In this document: positions 7,175 through 15,319 of the stretch, one piece after another
How the letters are laid out: every line of letters begins with the position of its first letter
Numbering within the stretch: the stretch's first letter is position 1
Origin: Pseudomonas juntendi
Lineage (GTDB): Bacteria; Pseudomonadota; Gammaproteobacteria; Pseudomonadales; Pseudomonadaceae
DNA: 41,777 bases
NCBI RefSeq assembly: GCF_009932375.1
Contig: NZ_BLJG01000051.1
Location: forward strand, 1-41,777
Direction of reading: 5' to 3'
Made by a program: the position numbers and the translations under genes
The notes under the pieces: generated by a model
Seen by the model: only the letters and a program-made list of their open reading frames with translations
Told to the model about the DNA's origin: nothing
Database searches by the model: none

Positions 7175-10090
7175 ATGTCTTTGATAGTGCTATTGCTTCT
7201 GCCGTTCGTGGGCAGTTGCCTGGCAGCCGTGCTGCCGCACAACGCACGAAACGCCGAGTCCATCCTTGCCGGGCTCGTAGCCCTGGTCGGTACCGTCCAG
7301 GTAGCACTGCTTTACCCTCAGGTCGCCCACGGGGGCGTGATTCGCGAAGAGTTCCTGTGGCTGCCCAGCCTGGGCCTGAACCTGGTGCTGCGCATGGACG
7401 GCTTCGCCTGGCTGTTCTCGCTGCTGGTGCTGGGCATCGGCACGCTGGTGTCGCTGTACGCGCGCTACTACATGTCACCCCAAGACCCGGTGCCGCGCTT
7501 CTTCGCCTTTTTCCTGGCGTTCATGGGCGCCATGCTGGGCCTGGTGATCTCCGGCAACCTGATCCAGCTGGTGTTCTTCTGGGAGCTCACCAGCCTGTTC
7601 TCTTTCCTGCTTATCGGCTACTGGCACCACCGGGCAGACGCCCGCCGCGGCGCCTACATGGCACTGATGGTAACGGGCGCAGGCGGCCTGTGCCTGCTGG
7701 TGGGGGCGCTGCTGCTCGGCCATGTGGTCGGCAGCTACGACCTGGACAAGGTCCTGGCTGCCGGCGACACCATCCGCCAGCACGCGCTGTACCCGGTGCT
7801 GCTGCCCCTCATCCTGATCGGCGCCCTGAGCAAGAGCGCCCAGTTCCCCTTCCAGTTCTGGCTGCCCCACGCCATGGCTGCGCCAACGCCGGTATCGGCC
7901 TACCTGCACTCCGCAACCATGGTCAAGGCCGGGGTATTCCTGCTGGCCCGCCTGTGGCCAGTGCTCTCCGGCAGCGAGGAGTGGTTCTGGATCGTCGGCG
8001 GCGCCGGCGCCATCACGCTGTTGCTCGGCGCCTTCGCCGCGATGTTCCAGAATGACCTGAAGGGCCTTCTGGCCTACTCGACCATCAGCCATCTCGGCCT
8101 GATTACCCTGCTGCTCGGCCTGAACAGCCCGCTGGCCGCGGTCGCCGCGGTGTTCCACATCCTCAACCATGCCACCTTCAAAGCCTCGCTGTTCATGGCC
8201 GCCGGCATCATCGACCACGAAAGCGGCACCCGCGACATCCGCCGCCTCAGTGGCCTGATCCGCCTGGTGCCGTACACCGCCACCCTGGCCATGGTGGCCA
8301 GTGCCGCGATGGCTGGCGTGCCTTTGATGAACGGCTTCCTGTCGAAGGAAATGTTCTTCGCTGAAACGGTGTTCATCAGCTCCACCGCCTGGGTCGAAGC
8401 CGCCCTGCCGGTAGTGGCCACCCTCGCCGGCACGTTCAGCGTGGCGTATGCGCTGCGCTTTACCGTCGATGTGTTCTTCGGCCCTACGGCACAGGACCTG
8501 CCGCACACCCCGCATGAACCGCCGCGCTGGATGCGTGCACCGGTGGAGTTGCTGGTACTCACCTGCCTGGTCGTGGGTATTTTCCCCGCACAGTCGGTCG
8601 GGCCGCTGCTGGCTGCCGCGGCATTGCCGGTGGTCGGCGGCACCCTGCCGGAATACAGCCTGGCGATCTGGCATGGCTGGAATGCGCCGCTGATCATGAG
8701 CCTGCTCGCCATGAGCGGCGGTATCGTCTTGTACCTCATGTTGCGCAAGCAACTGCGCCGGGGCCGCTTCCCTTCCCCGCCGGTGATCGAGCGGTTCAAC
8801 GGCAAGCGCCTGTTCGAATACGGCCAGGTGCAGTTGATGCTGCTTGCCCGGCGCATCGAGCGCCTGCTCACCAGCCGGCGTTTGCAGTCGCAGCTGTTCA
8901 TGCTGGTGGTCGCCGCATTCCTGGCCGGCCTCACGCCCATGCTCTACAGCGGCCTGAGCTGGGGGGAGCGGCCGAAAATTCCCGGGTCCGGGGTATTCGT
9001 CGCGCTGTGGCTGATCGCAATCGCCTGCGCCATCGGCGCTGCCTACCAGGCCAAGTACCATCGCCTGGCAGCCCTGACCATGGTCAGCGTCTGCGGCCTG
9101 ATGACCTGCATCACCTTCGTCTGGTTCTCCGCACCCGACCTGGCCCTGACCCAGCTGGTGGTGGAAGTCGTCACCACCGTGCTTATCCTGCTCGGCTTGC
9201 GCTGGTTGCCTCGGCGTATCGAAGGTGTCTCGCCATCGCCCGGCAGCCTGGAGCGTGCGCGCATACGCCGCTTGCGCGACCTGCTGCTGGCGGTACTGGT
9301 TGGTGGCGGCATGGCCTTGTTGTCGTATGCCATGCTGACGCGGCCGACACCCAATGACATTTCCTCGTTCTACCTCAGCCGCGCACTGCCGCAGGGCGGT
9401 GGCACCAATGTGGTCAACGTCATGCTGGTCGACTTCCGCGGTTTCGACACCCTCGGTGAAATCACCGTGCTGGTGGCCGTGGCGCTGACCGTGTTCGCCC
9501 TGCTGCGGCGCTTCCGCCCACCCAAGGAGAGCATGCAGTTGCCGGCCCAGCAGCGCCAACTGGCGCCTGACGTGGTCACCGACCTGATCAACCCGCGGCA
9601 TGCCACCGATACCGCACTGGGCTTCATGATGGTGCCAGCGGTGCTGGTGCGCCTGCTGCTGCCCATCGCCCTGCTGGTCTCGATGTACCTGTTCATGCGC
9701 GGGCACAACCAGCCAGGGGGCGGCTTTGTCGCTGGCCTGGTCATGTCGGTGGCGTTCATCCTGCAGTACATGGTGGCCGGCACCCAATGGGTCGAGGCGC
9801 AGATGAGCCTGCGGCCGCTGCGCTGGATGGGCACCGGCCTGCTTTGCGCAACCCTCACCGGGGGCGGCGCCATGCTGCTCGGCTACCCGTTCCTGACCAC
9901 CCATACCGCCCACCTGCACTTGCCCTTGCTGGGCGACGTGCACGTGGCCAGTGCGCTGTTCTTCGATGTCGGCGTGTACACCGTGGTGGTCGGTTCGACC
10001 CTGTTGATCCTCACTGCGCTGGCGCACCAGTCGGTGCGTGCCTACCGCCCGGGTAACCCGGCGAAAACCAACCAAGCAGGAGCCGCCTGA
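7175..10090 (+). CDS. mnhA: Monovalent cation/H+ antiporter subunit A (fused A-B)
   Basis: Largest subunit of the Mrp/Mnh/Pha-type multisubunit antiporter, 971 aa, inner membrane. The N-terminal 1-500 is a NuoL-like proton-pumping module with many membrane helices; Glu137 in FFWELTSLFSFL matches the conserved TM5 glutamate. Lys/His helices continue through MAAPTPVSAYLHSATMVKAG near 230-250. Residues about 610-690 form the MrpA C-terminal domain (LTQLVVEVVTTVLILLGLRW). Residues about 800-950 are an MnhB domain (FMMVPAVLVRLLLPIALLVS, GHNQPGGGFVAGLVMSVAF). No separate mnhB gene follows, so A and B are fused as in group 2 operons. The complex exchanges Na+ or K+ for H+ in alkaline pH and salt stress. 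The stop overlaps the next start (TGATG). Confidence 0.95.
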   Translation: MSLIVLLLLPFVGSCLAAVLPHNARNAESILAGLVALVGTVQVALLYPQVAHGGVIREEFLWLPSLGLNLVLRMDGFAWLFSLLVLGIGTLVSLYARYYMSPQDPVPRFFAFFLAFMGAMLGLVISGNLIQLVFFWELTSLFSFLLIGYWHHRADARRGAYMALMVTGAGGLCLLVGALLLGHVVGSYDLDKVLAAGDTIRQHALYPVLLPLILIGALSKSAQFPFQFWLPHAMAAPTPVSAYLHSATMVKAGVFLLARLWPVLSGSEEWFWIVGGAGAITLLLGAFAAMFQNDLKGLLAYSTISHLGLITLLLGLNSPLAAVAAVFHILNHATFKASLFMAAGIIDHESGTRDIRRLSGLIRLVPYTATLAMVASAAMAGVPLMNGFLSKEMFFAETVFISSTAWVEAALPVVATLAGTFSVAYALRFTVDVFFGPTAQDLPHTPHEPPRWMRAPVELLVLTCLVVGIFPAQSVGPLLAAAALPVVGGTLPEYSLAIWHGWNAPLIMSLLAMSGGIVLYLMLRKQLRRGRFPSPPVIERFNGKRLFEYGQVQLMLLARRIERLLTSRRLQSQLFMLVVAAFLAGLTPMLYSGLSWGERPKIPGSGVFVALWLIAIACAIGAAYQAKYHRLAALTMVSVCGLMTCITFVWFSAPDLALTQLVVEVVTTVLILLGLRWLPRRIEGVSPSPGSLERARIRRLRDLLLAVLVGGGMALLSYAMLTRPTPNDISSFYLSRALPQGGGTNVVNVMLVDFRGFDTLGEITVLVAVALTVFALLRRFRPPKESMQLPAQQRQLAPDVVTDLINPRHATDTALGFMMVPAVLVRLLLPIALLVSMYLFMRGHNQPGGGFVAGLVMSVAFILQYMVAGTQWVEAQMSLRPLRWMGTGLLCATLTGGGAMLLGYPFLTTHTAHLHLPLLGDVHVASALFFDVGVYTVVVGSTLLILTALAHQSVRAYRPGNPAKTNQAGAA

Positions 10091-10434
10091 TGGAAGAAGT
10101 CATTGCAGTCGCCATCGGAGTGCTGGCCGCCTCGGGCGTATGGCTGATCCTGCGCCCGCGTACCTACCAGGTCATCATGGGCCTGTGCCTGCTGTCGTAC
10201 GGCGTCAACCTGTTCATCTTCAGCATGGGCAGCCTGTTCATTGGCAAAGAGCCAATTATCAAGGACGGCGTGACCCAGGACTTGCTGCATTACACCGACC
10301 CGCTGCCGCAAGCCCTGGTGTTGACCGCCATCGTGATCAGCTTTGCCATGACCGCGCTGTTCCTGGTGGTGCTACTGGCCTCGCGAGGCCTGACCGGGAC
10401 CGACCACGTCGATGGCCGGGAGCGTGACGAATGA
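10090..10434 (+). CDS. mnhC: Monovalent cation/H+ antiporter subunit C
   Basis: NuoK-like membrane subunit of 114 aa with three membrane helices: AVAIGVLAASGVWLIL, VIMGLCLLSYGVNLFIFSM and QALVLTAIVISFAMTALFLV. The length and helix pattern match MrpC, which docks between the A and D modules. Its ATG overlaps the mnhA stop and its own stop overlaps the mnhD start (ATGA), so translation is coupled along the operon. Confidence 0.93.
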   Translation: MEEVIAVAIGVLAASGVWLILRPRTYQVIMGLCLLSYGVNLFIFSMGSLFIGKEPIIKDGVTQDLLHYTDPLPQALVLTAIVISFAMTALFLVVLLASRGLTGTDHVDGRERDE

Positions 10435-12110
10435 GCGACATGAGTCAACTGATCGTCGCGCCCATCCTGCTACCGTTGGTCACGGCGGCCATGATGCTGC
10501 TGCTGGGCGAAAAACACCGCCGCATCAAAGCCCGCCTGAACCTGCTGTCGACCCTCACCGGCCTGGCCATCGCCGTCAGCCTGCTGCTGTGGGTACGCAC
10601 CCAGGGCCAGGCAGAATCGATCGGCGTGTACCTGCCGGGTAACTGGCCAGCGCCATTCGGTATCGTGCTGGTGCTGGACCACTTGTCTGCGCTGCTGCTG
10701 ACCCTGACCGGGGTCATCGGCTTCAGTGCCCTCTTGTTTGCCCGCGCCCGCTGGGACAGTGCGGGGGCCAGCTTTCACGCACTGTTCCAGATCCAGCTGA
10801 TGGGCCTGTACGGCGCGTTCCTCACAGCCGACCTGTTCAACCTGTTCGTGTTCTTCGAAGTGCTGCTGGCCGCTTCCTACGGCCTGTTGCTGCATGGTTC
10901 GGGGCGCGCGCGCGTGCGTGCCGGCCTGCACTACATCGCCATCAACCTGTTTGCCTCGTCGCTCTTCCTGATTGGCGCGGCGATGCTGTACGGCGTGACC
11001 GGCACCCTGAACATGGCTGACCTTGCCCTGAAGATTCCCCTGGTGCCAGAAGCTGACCGTGGCCTGCTGCACGCCGGTGCAGCCATCCTGGCCATGGCCT
11101 TCCTGGTCAAGGCCGGCATCTGGCCGCTCAACTTCTGGTTGGTACCGGCCTATGCATCGGCCAGTGCGCCGGTGGCTGCGCTGTTCGCCATCATGACCAA
11201 GGTCGGCCTGTACGCCGTGTTGCGCCTGTGGACGCTGCTGTTCTCCGGCCAGGCCGGCGCTTCGGCCCATTTCGGCGGCCAGTGGCTGGTGTACGGTGGC
11301 CTGGTGACCCTGGCGGTGGCCGCAGTGTGCATTCTCGCAGCACAGCGCCTGGAACGCATGGCAGCGCTGAGCATCCTGGTTTCGGCCGGCACCCTGCTCG
11401 GCGCGGTCGGCTTTGCCCAGCCCGCGCTGACCGGTGCGGCACTGTTCTATCTGGTCAACTCGACCCTGGTACTGTGCGCCCTGTTCCTGCTCGCCGAGCT
11501 GGTCGAACGCTCGCGCTCGGCCAACGAAGCGCCGCTGGACGAAGAAGAAGATGTGATGCCGCCCCCGCTGGAGTCCCTACACCCCCCCAAAGGTATCAAC
11601 CTCGATGACGAGCAGAAGGCAGTGATCGGCCAGATCATCCCTTGGACCATGGCTTTCCTGGGCCTGAGTTTCATCGCCTGCGCCTTGCTGATCATCGGCA
11701 TGCCGCCCCTCTCGGGCTTCGTCGGCAAGCTCAACCTGATCAGCGCCTTGTTCAACCCAAACGGCCTGGGCGGCCCCGTCGAGCAGCCCCTGAGTGCCGC
11801 CGGCTGGGGGCTGGTAGCGTTGCTGATACTCTCGGGCATGGCCTCGCTGATCGCCTTCGGCCGGGTTGGCATCCAACGCTTCTGGAAGCCCGAAGAGCGC
11901 CCGTCACCCGTACTTCGCCGGTTCGAATGCCTGCCGATCGTCATTCTGCTCGGCCTGTGCATCTTCCTCAGCCTCAAGGCCGAGCCATTGCTGCGCTACA
12001 CCCAGGACACGGCCGCCAGCCTGCAGGCGCCAGACGCCTATATCGATGCCGTAATGGCCGCCCGGCCGATCCCTGGCCCGACTTCGCCCAGCGCCGAGGT
12101 GCTGCCATGA
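10431..12110 (+). CDS. mnhD: Monovalent cation/H+ antiporter subunit D
   Basis: NuoM/N-like proton-translocating subunit of 559 aa. Glu153 in LFVFFEVLLAASYGLLLHG corresponds to the essential TM5 glutamate of MrpD. VKAGIWPLNFWLVPAYASA (near 225-245) is the conserved lysine helix region. A hydrophilic, acid-rich loop (DEEEDVMPPPLES, near residues 368-385) separates the core from the last helices and is longer than usual for the NuoM fold. The gene overlaps mnhC and mnhE by 4 nt each (ATGA). Confidence 0.93.
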   Translation: MSDMSQLIVAPILLPLVTAAMMLLLGEKHRRIKARLNLLSTLTGLAIAVSLLLWVRTQGQAESIGVYLPGNWPAPFGIVLVLDHLSALLLTLTGVIGFSALLFARARWDSAGASFHALFQIQLMGLYGAFLTADLFNLFVFFEVLLAASYGLLLHGSGRARVRAGLHYIAINLFASSLFLIGAAMLYGVTGTLNMADLALKIPLVPEADRGLLHAGAAILAMAFLVKAGIWPLNFWLVPAYASASAPVAALFAIMTKVGLYAVLRLWTLLFSGQAGASAHFGGQWLVYGGLVTLAVAAVCILAAQRLERMAALSILVSAGTLLGAVGFAQPALTGAALFYLVNSTLVLCALFLLAELVERSRSANEAPLDEEEDVMPPPLESLHPPKGINLDDEQKAVIGQIIPWTMAFLGLSFIACALLIIGMPPLSGFVGKLNLISALFNPNGLGGPVEQPLSAAGWGLVALLILSGMASLIAFGRVGIQRFWKPEERPSPVLRRFECLPIVILLGLCIFLSLKAEPLLRYTQDTAASLQAPDAYIDAVMAARPIPGPTSPSAEVLP

Positions 12111-12595
12111 GCCGCATGTTCCCCGCCCCGCTCCTCTCGGTCTCGCTGTTCGGCCTGTGGCTGCTGCTCAACCTCTCGGTCAGCCCCGGTAACCTGCTGC
12201 TGGGCGCCGCCCTTGGCGTACTGGCGCCACTGCTGATGGCCCCCTTGCGGCCGCAGCACGCACACGTCAAGCGGCCGCTGGTCGTCGCCCGGCTTATCGG
12301 CCGGGTCGGCGTCGATGTCATCATGTCCAACCTGCTGGTTGCCCGCGGCGTGCTGCGGGCCGGCAAGCAGCCGCCACGTTCGGCGTTCGTGCATATACCG
12401 CTGGCCCTGCGCGACCCGCACGGCCTGGCGGCACTGGCGATGATTACCACGGTGGTGCCTGGCACAGTCTGGTCGGAACTGGCTCTGGACCGCAGCGTAT
12501 TGCTGCTGCATGTGTTCGACCTGGACGATGAAGCGGCCTTCGTCCAGCACTTCAAGGACACGTATGAACGCCCACTGATGGAGATTTTCCAATGA
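12107..12595 (+). CDS. mnhE: Monovalent cation/H+ antiporter subunit E
   Basis: MnhE family membrane subunit of 162 aa. The N-terminal two helices (LLSVSLFGLWLLLNLSVS, LLLGAALGVLAPLLMAPL) are followed by a cytoplasmic domain with the family-typical MITTVVPGTVWSEL and LLLHVFDLDDE. The start at ATG 12107 is fixed by the 4-nt overlap with mnhD; longer in-frame extensions lie inside mnhD. MrpE has no homologue in complex I and is needed for stability of the assembly. Confidence 0.93.
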   Translation: MSRMFPAPLLSVSLFGLWLLLNLSVSPGNLLLGAALGVLAPLLMAPLRPQHAHVKRPLVVARLIGRVGVDVIMSNLLVARGVLRAGKQPPRSAFVHIPLALRDPHGLAALAMITTVVPGTVWSELALDRSVLLLHVFDLDDEAAFVQHFKDTYERPLMEIFQ

Positions 12596-12870
12596 CAGGC
12601 CTGCTCGCCAACGCTGTCCTCGCCAGCCTGTTCATTTTCGCCCTGGCCATGGCCCTGGCGCTGTTCAGGCTGTTCCGTGGCCCGTCTGCCCAGGACCGGG
12701 TCCTGGCGCTGGACTACCTGTATATCCTGGCCATGCTGACCATGCTGGTGCTGGGTATCCGTTATGCCAGTGACACCTACTTCGAAGGTGCCCTGTTGAT
12801 TGCGCTGTTCGGCTTCGTCGGCTCGTTTGCCCTGGCCAAGTTCCTGCTGCGCGGTGAGGTGATCGAATGA
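12592..12870 (+). CDS. mnhF: Monovalent cation/H+ antiporter subunit F
   Basis: Short membrane subunit of 92 aa with three helices. The family signature LFRLFRGPSAQDRVLALDYLY (residues about 24-44) is clear. It overlaps mnhE and mnhG by 4 nt on each side, so it is translated in tandem with them. Confidence 0.92.
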   Translation: MTGLLANAVLASLFIFALAMALALFRLFRGPSAQDRVLALDYLYILAMLTMLVLGIRYASDTYFEGALLIALFGFVGSFALAKFLLRGEVIE

Positions 12871-13232
12871 CTGAAACCTTGGTACTGCCATTCTGGCTGG
12901 AACTGATCACGGCGGTGCTGCTGATCACCGGCAGCCTGTTCGCCCTGGTAGGTGCAGTGGGCCTGGTACGCCTGAAAGACTACTTCCAGCGCATGCACCC
13001 ACCAGCACTGGCCTCGACCATCGGCGCCTGGTGCGTGGCACTGGCCTCGATCATCTACTTTTCGTGGTTGAAGGACGCGGCGGTGCTGCACGCCTGGCTG
13101 ATCCCCATTCTGCTGTCGATCACTGTGCCGGTGACCACGTTGCTGCTCGCACGGGCAGCGCTGTTCCGCAAGCGGGTGGCGAAAGAGCCAGTGCCTGAAG
13201 AGGTCAGCAGCGGCTGCGACAGTGGCAACTGA
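12867..13232 (+). CDS. mnhG: Monovalent cation/H+ antiporter subunit G
   Basis: Final subunit of the antiporter operon, 121 aa, three membrane helices. The motif GAVGLVRLKDYFQRMHPPA (residues about 28-46) identifies MnhG/MrpG. The C-terminal 20 residues are hydrophilic and acidic. The operon ends here: the next gene is convergent, with only 12 nt between the two stops and no obvious terminator hairpin. Confidence 0.92.
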   Translation: MTETLVLPFWLELITAVLLITGSLFALVGAVGLVRLKDYFQRMHPPALASTIGAWCVALASIIYFSWLKDAAVLHAWLIPILLSITVPVTTLLLARAALFRKRVAKEPVPEEVSSGCDSGN

Positions 13233-13244
13233 AGGCCTGCCGCC

Positions 13245-13457
13245 TCACACCTGGCTCAGGCGCTGCAACTCGCGGCGCACCATGGCGGCGTAAGGTGGCG
13301 GGCCGAGCCTGTACAGCTCTGCCGCCACCCAGTTCAACCAGGCCCCTTGCAATGCATCGCGCCGGGCCAGCATACGCTGCGCCTCGGCTACGGCAGCCGC
13401 ATGATGCTGCCGATGAAACTCCGCCCGGCTGGCGGGCGCATCATCAGTTGCAGTCAT
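13245..13457 (-). CDS. Conserved small protein of unknown function (70 aa)
   Basis: A 70-aa protein that I do not assign. It is rich in Ala and Arg with two probable helices (AVAEAQRMLARRDALQGAWLNWVAAELYRL) and a Trp pair. No signal peptide or metal motif is visible. Its ATG at 13457 overlaps the stop of the upstream 156-aa gene by 4 nt (ATGA), and this coupling is the main evidence that it is real. It is probably the second gene of a two-gene operon. Its stop is 12 nt from that of mnhG. Confidence 0.65.
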   Translation of the reverse strand: MTATDDAPASRAEFHRQHHAAAVAEAQRMLARRDALQGAWLNWVAAELYRLGPPPYAAMVRRELQRLSQV

Positions 13458-13924
13458 TCACTGGCCTTGAAGGTGGTCAGCTCGCCCTTGCGCCATTTGG
13501 CAACTTTGCCGGTTACCGCTTTCAGCAACTTGCCCAGGCCTTCCTGTATCTGCTGCTGCGCGGCGAATACCAACATGACCCCTTGGCCTTCGCGAAACAC
13601 GATGCCCTCGCCTTCCGGCACGGAAACGAAAGCGTAATCACCCACGCCATAGACATTCAACTTGATTTCCCGGAAGCGCATTTCCAACTTGCCGCCTTCG
13701 CGGCTGGGCAATACGGCAGCGCGGAAATGGTCGCCAACTTTCAGTTCCAGGCGCTGTTTATCGTCTACCACCAACGCACTTTCTGTGTCGATTTCGGCCA
13801 TGTACAGGCCTTCGGGATTCTGTTCGGTTACATAAATGAAGCGGCCCTGGAACAGTTGGGCCAATTTACCGCGCAAGTCGCCGAGGGCGAACAACGCATG
13901 GGTATCAAGTGTGCTGACTGCCAA
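13454..13924 (-). CDS. Conserved hypothetical protein (about 156 aa, TTG start)
   Basis: I do not recognise this protein. I place its start at TTG 13924, where GAGG lies 11 nt upstream in a good position; the in-frame extension to 13978 lacks one. The middle is a beta-rich segment (FIYVTEQNPEGLYMAEI, KLEMRFREIKLNVYGVGDYAFVSVPEGEGIVF). The C-terminal 50 residues form an amphipathic, basic helix (IQEGLGKLLKAVTGKVAKWRKGEL). Soluble, with no export signal. It is translationally coupled to the 70-aa gene downstream. Preceded by a 336-nt gene-free stretch that should hold its promoter. Confidence 0.7.
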   Translation of the reverse strand: MAVSTLDTHALFALGDLRGKLAQLFQGRFIYVTEQNPEGLYMAEIDTESALVVDDKQRLELKVGDHFRAAVLPSREGGKLEMRFREIKLNVYGVGDYAFVSVPEGEGIVFREGQGVMLVFAAQQQIQEGLGKLLKAVTGKVAKWRKGELTTFKASE

Positions 13925-14260
13925 TGAAGTAATCCTCAACCGGTTACAACCCGCCCTCACCCAAGCTCGGGGAGGCACGGCCCTGTCTTATCGATAGGCG
14001 AAAAGAGTAATAAAGCGATATACGAAATGTCTGTGCCCGCCGACGATGCAGCGCGCAGGAAACTTTACTCTGGTTTGCCAGATTCGCCTTCAACCGAAGG
14101 CGTTTGGCCCATTCCCGGCACGGGAAACGTGATGCCTGAGATCACTCGCCAGAAAACACGGCCAAGGCGTGAGCCTGCAAGAAGGCAAACCCTGGTGCGC
14201 ATTACTGTAGGACAAATATGCCCGAAAACACTGAAACCCGTCGAGAGGCAAACAACATTT
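13925..14260. other. Gene-free spacer with a perfect hairpin
   Basis: Stretch of 336 nt between the 65-aa and 156-aa genes (both minus strand). It contains a perfect 7-bp stem with tetraloop, CGCCTTC-AACC-GAAGGCG (14085-14102), flanked by GCCA and TGGC that could extend the stem. It probably holds the 3' end of the 65-aa transcript and the promoter of the 156-aa gene. I recognise no known RNA family or convincing ORF in it. Confidence 0.4.
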
Positions 14261-14458
14261 TCAGGCGGCGAGCCCTTTCTTCAGTTGTTGCTGCCAGGCA
14301 GCCTGGCACTCCAACGCTTCCTCGCGCGTGGCAAAAGCGGTACCGCGCCGCTCACCGTTGACCAGCACCACCCAGCAGACACGCCTGCCCAGTGCCTGCA
14401 TTGTGGCGGGCACACTTGAACCGATCATCACGGCCACATCGACTCGGCTATGCATCAT
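14261..14458 (-). CDS. Conserved small protein of unknown function (65 aa)
   Basis: A 65-aa protein with a strong ribosome site, GGAGGG, 4-5 nt before ATG 14458, and a plausible promoter at 14515-14488. The sequence has a beta-alpha look: RVCWVVLVNGERRGTAFATREEALECQAAWQQQLKKG, where a strand pair is followed by a helix that begins at TREEA. This pattern is seen in small DUF2188-like or single-domain proteins, but I cannot name it. Two Cys (28 and 51 approx.). Function unknown. Confidence 0.65.
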   Translation of the reverse strand: MMHSRVDVAVMIGSSVPATMQALGRRVCWVVLVNGERRGTAFATREEALECQAAWQQQLKKGLAA

Positions 14459-14487
14459 TCCCTCCGGAATTTAAGTAGCACCCTAAC

Positions 14488-14515
14488 GATATAGCCATGA
14501 TACGCCTGCGCCCAA
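14488..14515 (-). promoter_or_regulatory. Candidate sigma-70 promoter of the 65-aa gene
   Basis: Minus-strand TTGGGC (14515-14510), 16-nt spacer, TATATC (14493-14488). It lies about 30 nt upstream of ATG 14458, a usual distance. Both hexamers deviate from consensus at two positions. Confidence 0.4.
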
Positions 14516-14585
14516 GGGTGAAACAGCGCCGCCCGGTACAGCTGTGTTACGCCTGCAGCAACAAAAACGGGGCGACAACAAACGC

Positions 14586-14615
14586 AAAAAGCCCCAGGGA
14601 TCGCTCCGTGGGGCT
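14586..14615 (-). terminator. Intrinsic terminator of the TraR/DksA-family gene
   Basis: On the minus strand the stem AGCCCCAcGGA, loop GCGA, TCCcTGGGGCT is followed directly by TTTTT. It starts 18 nt after the stop at 14633, so it should end that transcript. The T-run is only on the minus strand. Confidence 0.85.
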
Positions 14616-14632
14616 CGGCACCGCGCGAGGGG

Positions 14633-15037
14633 TTACACCTGGCGCTGGTGGCGGTCGAGCTGCTCGTGGCGCTCTTGGGCTTCGATGCAGTATTTGGTGG
14701 TCGGGCTGATCAGCAGACGCTTCAGGCCGATGGGCTCACCGCTGTCGTCGCACCAGCCGAAGCTTTCGTCGGCAATACGGTCCAGGGCCATTTCCAGCTG
14801 AGGCAGCAGGCGCTGGTCGCGGTCGATGGCATTCACCAGCCAGCTGCGCTCTTCTTCGACCGAAGCCACGTCGGCTGGGTCCGACGGCGTGTCCAGGCCT
14901 TCGATGGTGGTGCGGCTGAGCTCGATGCGTTCATGGGTTTCGACTTTCATCGCCTGCAGCAGCTCAGTGAAGAAGGCGAGCTGGTCGGCGTTCATGTAGT
15001 CATCGGCCGACATGGCCAGCAACTGTTCCTTGGTCAT
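14633..15037 (-). CDS. TraR/DksA-family RNA polymerase-binding protein with half zinc finger
   Basis: Transcription factor of 134 aa from ATG 15037. The N-terminal coiled coil has the DksA-type acidic tip: Asp53, Asp56, Ala58 in SDPADVASVEEE, which reaches the RNA polymerase secondary channel in DksA. The C-terminal globular part reads GWCDDSGEPIGLKRLLISP and then YCIEAQERHE: of the four zinc ligands only Cys96 and Cys117 remain, with Ser99 and Ala120 in the other positions. P. aeruginosa DksA2, also about 134 aa, is a zinc-independent DksA with a similar loss. No Zur box is visible upstream, so it may be another DksA paralogue. A strong terminator follows. Confidence 0.85.
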   Translation of the reverse strand: MTKEQLLAMSADDYMNADQLAFFTELLQAMKVETHERIELSRTTIEGLDTPSDPADVASVEEERSWLVNAIDRDQRLLPQLEMALDRIADESFGWCDDSGEPIGLKRLLISPTTKYCIEAQERHEQLDRHQRQV

Positions 15038-15319
15038 CGATTTCTCTATGAAAAAATGTGCATTTGGGCGATTCAGGTGCCGCCGACGCCTCGGCATCGG
15101 CAACGGAATTCTTCAAGCGCCAATCGGCACTCTTTTACAGGGGGCGGCAGTCTAAGGCGCCACGTCGCGTGGAGCAACTGCAAAAGGCTGCGAATTTGCT
15201 TTCCGGCACCAGAATCCGCTGGTCGGTGTCGAGCTGGCAGCTGGGGCCAGCGCCCAGATGGGTTGCGCGCCGAGCGGATCGGAGCCGCCCAGGCGCGAAC
15301 AGTTGGTCACACACTTCAA

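Noticed and set aside
7475..10075. Very long minus-strand reading frame (866 aa) antisense to mnhA
   Set aside because: It is an antisense shadow of a high-GC gene: rich in His, Gln and Gly, no family motif, no ribosome site.
14549..14590. A-rich stretch (AACAAAAAC, ACAACAAAC) like Hfq/Crc motifs
   Set aside because: It is on the plus strand, where no gene or transcript is evident; the T-run of the nearby hairpin serves only the minus strand.
15160..15172. Hairpin CCACG-TCG-CGTGG after the acyl-CoA operon
   Set aside because: Stem of 5 bp and no T-run; it is in the dksA-like upstream spacer (15038-15319), where I see no clear promoter or Zur box.
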